From Hypholoma sublateritium FD-334 SS-4 (Eukaryota > Basidiomycota > Agaricomycetes > Agaricales > Strophariaceae): a DNA stretch of 64,000 bases. The stretch lies in NCBI GenBank assembly GCA_000827495.1, contig KN817538.1, forward strand, positions 186,001 through 250,000, written 5' to 3'. Both the position numbers and the translations under genes were made by a program. Below are positions 58,101 to 64,000 of the stretch, piece after piece (position 1 is the first letter of the stretch; the number at the start of each line of letters is the position of its first letter). The notes under the pieces are model-generated. The model saw only the letters and a program-made list of their open reading frames with translations, had not been told where the DNA came from and did no database searches.

Positions 58101-61100
58101 AGCAACTGCCAGCAGCCAGCGATACATGGAATCATCAAAGCAGTGATGCACGAGGAGCGCCACATGATGGAAGCGGCCCCATGTCAGATAAAACACGAGT
58201 TGAACTGCGTCTTCAAAGACAGTGCAGAAAGGACATAAGCTAATGAAAGCATTTGGTATGACCACTGCATGGCGTAGGTAAAGGGTTCTCGAAACGCAAG
58301 GGCATCTGAATCGAAACCCTGACAACAAGCGAAATGAGGCGGAACGAGCCAGCAACCGACCTTGAAAAGGGGTGGGCGCTAATCATCCGACATACTTATG
58401 TCCAGGTGTAGGCCCGCCAAATTCGCCAAGTTAAATGAAGATGCCGTATAGTTAGAAAGGATACGGTCAACTCAAACCTGAGCCTAAGAGCTCCGCGTGC
58501 AATGAAACGAGATACAAAACGAAACGGATTACAACAGATATAAGTACAACCGTTGTATTGATCTGCTGTGAAAGGGTAGAGGGCTACAACAAAGGCTGGA
58601 AATTAAATGTGCAGTATAGATTATCTCACTGATGTGGTGAATGGATATCGTATCGATTTCCGAGGTGGCGAGAGAAGAAAGAGCTGAAAAGAGCAGAGAA
58701 CCCAAAAACGCGGAAGGGTGCAGGCGCGGCGGAAAAATCTCGGATACGCCGAAAAGCAAATCTGCAGAGATTATTCGAGCCACAGTCGTCATGGGTGAGC
58801 CTAAGATCTTGAACAACTTCTGCTTAACGATGATTTGCTTTCTAGATCATTTTGGCACAGCATTCAAATATTCAATGGGGAACATGAAGGCGGACATGAG
58901 GGCGATGGGCTAGGGCACGCACAAACCATTGTGCATTCTATGATATTCTTAAGTCCAAGTCCAACAATCAACGCGACGGCCGTCTTTTTAATTGAACAAT
59001 GAACTGAGTACACGCGCGCATCTCCGTGGAGAGCGAACCAAACTACTGACATCGAGTTCATCAATTAATCAGGAAATAGTATTCGCAATAGGATTCACCT
59101 TCATGTTCCTAGTTCTTTTGTTCCCGACTTGTGCAAGTGCTGATGATACCCCATACCCCACTCAGGTGCCCCGAGAGTCACGTTAGCTCTAGTGCGATAA
59201 TGAACCGCCTACTTTACTGCACCCACATCTGACAGCAATATCACAATTTATGCTCGATGACACGTATACCCGGTCTCTGTTCTACTGATTGTTGATCATC
59301 TTCCCCACAGGCGTGTGCACTGGGTACAAGTTGGCGGCATATGCATGAGGCGTGAAGGGAAATGTGATCAGGCACTTTCGCGACGACAGCCCGGAGTGCA
59401 CCCATTGTGGAAAGCTCGGATTTATCTACCAAAAGCGCGCCCGCGTTCCCAAAGCACTGCTCAGGCAAGCTGATATAGAACGGTTAACGGAATACAAATT
59501 CGGGCACGTTTGCGCGCACGCCGTCCTGTCCCCACCCGCCCCCCGGCCCGTTCCCGCTGCCTGACTATCAAAGTAACGAGGGCTTGCCTACATTCGGATA
59601 TGGCACCACTGCTAGCACGGCGTCCGACCGCGCTGTCGTTCTGATCCCCAATGACAGCCCCATTTTCCCAGTGGCACTGAATAGCGCCGCGGCGTGCTGC
59701 CTCGATGTCGCGCGAAAACGCCCACGCACCATTCATGCGCACGGCCAAGCGTAGCTGTTGTGTCATTTCTGCAGACTGACGCACTGGCTCCCCACGCACG
59801 AGGCGCGCCGTGGGCGCAAATTTGGCGCAAACGCCTGCCCGCGCCGATCCTCGGGTTCGGGTAGGGGGCAGCGGGCGTGCGCGCCTCTTAGATCGCGCGG
59901 GTCGGCTGACGTCACGCGTTGGATCGCAGTTGCCGGCTCGCTTTGCAACGGGTTCGCTTACCAAGATAGATAAGATAACGCCGGATCGCCTCCAGGATTC
60001 CACCATTGTCCCGGAGTGGATCGATAAAGCATGTACTGATAAGTACATAGTGAATGAAAGAACGCACCTGCGTGGGGAGACGGCAGGCAGGGGCGAACAG
60101 GCGAGGTCTTCCGCTTTGTGCGTCTCTGCGTGCTTTCCAGAAGTCCCCACTGGCTCTGAGTAGGTGTTCTTGTGTTCTTTGCCAAGGATTCACATGCTCT
60201 GGGCTTGTCACGGACGGTGTCCACGGTGTTGTTCGACAAATGTCAACATGGATTGCGGCGATAAGATATCATACGATGCTCTAGAAGGTACATGCCTGAG
60301 GAGGGTGCGCGGTGCGCAACGCGCGCGCCTGTGAGAATCGCTGTACGATGAAGAATCAGGATGCACGCTGCACCGAGATTGTGAACAAAGAGTATCTCCG
60401 CAGCTAGCATGAGATTCCGGAAATTCTCGGAAAGTAGTTGTATCCCATTCATGAACAACCGATATCCATGGGTCTATTCTTGGGTGAGCCAAGAATGGCT
60501 CCCCACTCCAAAATTAACAACGTATTACTTATTTAACTTATCAAATCCAATATTCAGCACCCGAGCACCCACCAGGAGAAAATGGCGTATGTATGAGCCG
60601 TATGTACTCCATGGATGACCCACTGAACGTATTCACAGATGAAAACACAGGAATACCATCGGATTTACAACGTTCATTTAGGATTTAATCCGTCCGTCTG
60701 CACATTAATCCGTATCATTCGCAACTCGCAAGCCAGAGCCAAGCCAGGGAGGCGATTTGATAGATGTCGGCGAGTGCGCACACCATCATAGCCATCGGAT
60801 TACCAGAGTGCCACGCGCAGCTTATGCTTTGAGCGTACGGGTGCCGGTGGTCACGGAGCGAAGGCGCGGAGGATGGCTTGAGCGATAGCGCTTCGAACTT
60901 CTTGTGGTGCGGCTGTGCCAGCCGGAATGATGCGTAAATAGGTGCGAGCGTTTGCTGCTGCGTGCGCAAAATCCACTCACGTCCGATTCAGCTGGAGAAA
61001 TACGGACAGTGTCCAATGCTTCCCGCCGGATAAGGCTACATTCTTCGTATGTTCGTCAATGAGCTCCCCATGACACTCACCCAAAGTTTAATATGACGTC

Positions 61101-64000
61101 GAGAATTCGCATGCCGGAGCGGATGGAGGCTTTAGCTTTCACTTGCATGATTTCATTGTCGTATAGACGGTGGATAGAATTCCACGGTCATGAAGGGTGG
61201 TATTGAAGTATCAACACATGTGCACCGTTCAGGAAATTTCTTTCCAGGCTTGGCTTTAGTTTTAAATATTAATGAAACTTGAAGAGGTAGGGTGGCCTCT
61301 GAACCCAGTGTAACTTAATGAGTCTGTGAATTCGATGAGTAGACCGCAGACGGTACTACCGGTAGCACATAGGGAAACAAATGACTAGACATGCTCACAA
61401 ATCCGCGCCGCGTACACCGCAGACAAAGAAGTTGTCGAAGATGAATGAGCACCAAGTTGGCACAGAAGCGCCATGTCTCAGTAAGCCGAATGAACAACGA
61501 GAACAACGGCGGGAAGCATTTGAAGGATGGTTTGGAAAGCATCTCTCCGACGCTGATTAATCAGATTAGTGTGGCTGGGTGACACACCCGAACTTCCCAG
61601 CCGTTTCGCAGGCGTTGCCAGCCGGCACGCGATGGGGTATCTTGTTGGCCTATGGATGGGACCGTGAGAGTAGTTAGTGCATCCCTTGTGTTCCGCGGCG
61701 AGGAAATACATGCCTGATTACGAATCCCGGCGGGTGCAGGCGTTCAGCTCCTCGTCTGATTCATAATCTTATCAAGCGCGTCGCCGAAGTGACTCGTTCG
61801 TGAATACGACTGCCCGGAGGGGCTAGCGTTATCTTGCCGCCGCTGATGCAGGACGCGTTATTGTCCGCGCCGTCGGGGGATCGACGCATCACGCACTGGT
61901 TCACGCGTGCGAGCTGGGATTCCGCCGGGATTTTGATGCGTATCGCGCGGGCTGCGACGCGCTAATTCTATGCGCTCCACCGAGTGCAGAGTGCGACCCA
62001 CCCAGGCTAGCCGAGCGTTGGCTTTGCCATGATATGCACGCTCTGCACGCTAGCTGTATAGTATGGGCCCAATTTTGAATTAATACAGAACAGCCGTGCA
62101 AGCCGTCACTGGGACAGCCCCGAGCTTGCGAGCGCTTCTCCAGACCAGGCGCCCCGCATCCTGTCTTCGATCGCGCGGGGCCATGACAGGCGGGGATGCT
62201 GACGAGCCATCGCCAGATCCTACCTCAAGAAGCTCGAGCATCCATTCATCCAGGCGGGCTGCAATGGCGCCTGACACCAACGCCAGCACATCGAAGTCAA
62301 GCGTGGCGCTGCAACGCAACGCGCAGGTCTAGGCCGACGCAGGCTTGTGGAAACCCGTGCCAATGATAGTTACAGAGATGATGAACGCGCGAATACACCA
62401 GACACGATGCTGGCCAGTGCTGGTCGCGGCGGCCGGGTGCAATTAATGGCTAGCTTCTAAATTCAGGCGGCGGTCCAGAACTACTTGCATGGGCACCAAT
62501 GAGCGCCTTGCCAGTGGACAAGTACACCATACGCGCTCGGGCACCCACAATCGCTCGCAAAACATTTCCCACTCCCTCTGCGTAGATTCATCCTCGCAGT
62601 GGATCGCGCGCGACCAGCTGTGGGTGGATCCTCGGACACGGGGAGTGTGCCACAGAGCGCTAATTATAATCGCATCACTTCCCGGCGCACCGCACCCACG
62701 CCCTTTTCGCAACTCGCCCACCGACGGCGATCGGCGATGCGCCGCGCCGCCTGTGCGCGTACGCGGCGCACCCCGGTGCCCGCCGCGCGCGCGCTGCCCG
62801 AGGCTGCTCCCCGGCTCCCGTGCGCTGGGCCCGGGGTCGCCGCTGAATCCGGCGCGACGCGCGTCGTGGGGGGTGCGTGTCGCCGCCTGCGGGCGCAGGC
62901 CGTTGAGCGCGTGTTTGGCTGCGCATCGACGGTCGAAGTTGGGTCGAAGACTGCGCTGGGCGCACGGTCGCCGACCATCCCGGGCCGCCGGACTCCGGAT
63001 TTTCGCTGCTGCGCAATGTTGAAGATGCACGGGCGATCGCGCGCGCGGGGGTCTGGCGACGCGGGCGGCGCCGCTCCCACAGCGCCCGGTGTGCGTGTGT
63101 GCGTGTGTGGGCGAGAGCCCTGTGGTTCTGTGGTTCTGTCGATGGAAAAAGCAACGCGACGCCGCGCGTGGTGATATCCCCGGGCAGCAGCGCTGCGAGT
63201 AATTCAAAGCGCTGTCCTCGCGCCCTCTTCGCGTCTGTGTTTACATGCTCCGGGGACACGCGCAGTGCCGCGCGTGCCCATACGCGGGCGCGCGGCGGGC
63301 TTCTGGTGGGCACGCCCGGATTCTGAACCGCAGGGGAGGGCGCGCGGCATAATTGGTTCCCGCTCCACCGGGCACGCGGCGCGGTGTAGTAATATATACA
63401 TACGCAGGCGCACTGCAGCGAAGCGCGGTGGCGACGAGCAACGGTGTGAACGCGAAGAATAGTTACTCATCATCACACGCATGATTTGCTGGAGCGTATC
63501 ATAGTGATCATGGAGCGCGTCAAGCGCACTCGCAGTACGCCCTGACGACTCCGCTGTGCACCACGCCCCGCCGTCTCGGGCGCAGTAGTCCTGCGCAGTG
63601 GCGCCTGACCCCCGGCGTTCTATGACGCCTACGCGGCCGCGAGGCGCACCGCGCCCCGCCGCGCGCGACGCGAGGCGTGCTCGCTTCCGCCCCCCGTGCC
63701 CCTTTGTGCGCTTGGCACGCGCTATAAAAAAATAAAACACATAAAAAAGCAGCAGCACCTCCGGCGTCCTGTCGTACATGCGCGTCCTCGTGCGCGCCGC
63801 GGGCCCGGCGTGATAGGTGGGCAGGGCGCGCAGGGTGCACGGCCGCGTCGGCCGTCGCGTAGCTGCAACGCGCCTCTGGACCCTGTGCACACCCGCCTGT
63901 AACTGGAAGTCACCGCGCTGGCTCCACGGCCCGGGCGCCGCGCCCGCAGTGGCACGCCCCGCACCGTTACCACCATACCCCCCACACGCGTGCCAGTGCG
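52101..64000. other. Gene-free right end of the window
   Basis: No gene that I can defend in about 12 kb. 52.1-59.4 kb is AT-richer with short frames; a 162-codon minus frame at 57867-58355 has hydrophobic stretches but no domain and overlaps an equally open plus frame. CpG-rich blocks return at 59.5-60.0 kb and 62.6-64.0 kb, the latter with long arginine/alanine-rich frames on both strands. No transposase, reverse transcriptase, tRNA or rRNA was recognised. Confidence 0.5.

Noticed and set aside
57867..58355. 162-codon minus frame with hydrophobic segments
   Set aside because: No domain, and an equally open basic plus-strand frame overlaps it; cannot be told from chance.
1..64000. CRISPR arrays, rRNA, transposase or reverse transcriptase genes
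   Set aside because: Looked for on both strands; no regularly spaced repeats and no recognisable catalytic motifs were found.

Overview
The window looks like nuclear DNA of a filamentous basidiomycete, most likely an Agaricomycete. Genes are cut by many 46-66 nt introns with GT-AG borders. The gene set is typical of the group: a Pho80/Pcl-type cyclin, CENP-C/Mif2 with a cupin end, a seven-helix DUF6533-type membrane protein, Vps11 and Atp18. One locus is a tandem expansion of F-box-like proteins. The species cannot be named from the sequence.

Layout. 1-6.1 kb is gene-free and partly very GC/CpG-rich. 6.1-7.15 kb (-) is a Pcl-type cyclin. 7.15-20.5 kb has no gene I can defend; it alternates CpG-rich and AT-richer blocks and holds six ambiguous bases at 12.9-14.1 kb. 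A compact gene island follows: CENP-C (-, 20.5-22.4 kb), mitochondrial tRNA 2-thiouridylase (-, 22.8-24.4 kb), a DUF6533-type membrane protein (+, 26.1-27.9 kb), a membrane-anchored TolB-propeller/amidohydrolase fusion (+, 28.6-33.0 kb), four tandem F-box/nucleotidyltransferase-like paralogues (-, 33.3-40.5 kb), ATP synthase subunit J (-, 41.3-41.6 kb), Vps11 (+, 41.9-45.8 kb) and a CCCH/coiled-coil protein (+, 46.1-48.5 kb). From 48.5 kb to the end there is only a decayed gene (about 49.6-52 kb) and sequence in which I see no intact gene.

The genes do not form one pathway. Housekeeping functions (kinetochore, mitochondrial tRNA thiolation, F1Fo-ATPase, HOPS/CORVET tethering) sit beside lineage-specific ones. 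The most interesting system is the tandem F-box/NTase-like array. Each copy joins an F-box-like start to a GS...DSDLD nucleotidyltransferase-like motif and a second, unnamed conserved region. Copies 2-4 share a palindromic promoter element. They also end in a conserved extra exon whose intron, if retained, stops translation at or just past the junction. Copy 2 may be a pseudogene or may have turned part of an exon into a 41-nt intron.

Exon coordinates were assigned by hand from splice signals and reading frame. For every gene given a full model except F-box copy 2 and the DUF6533 gene, the summed exon length is a multiple of three.
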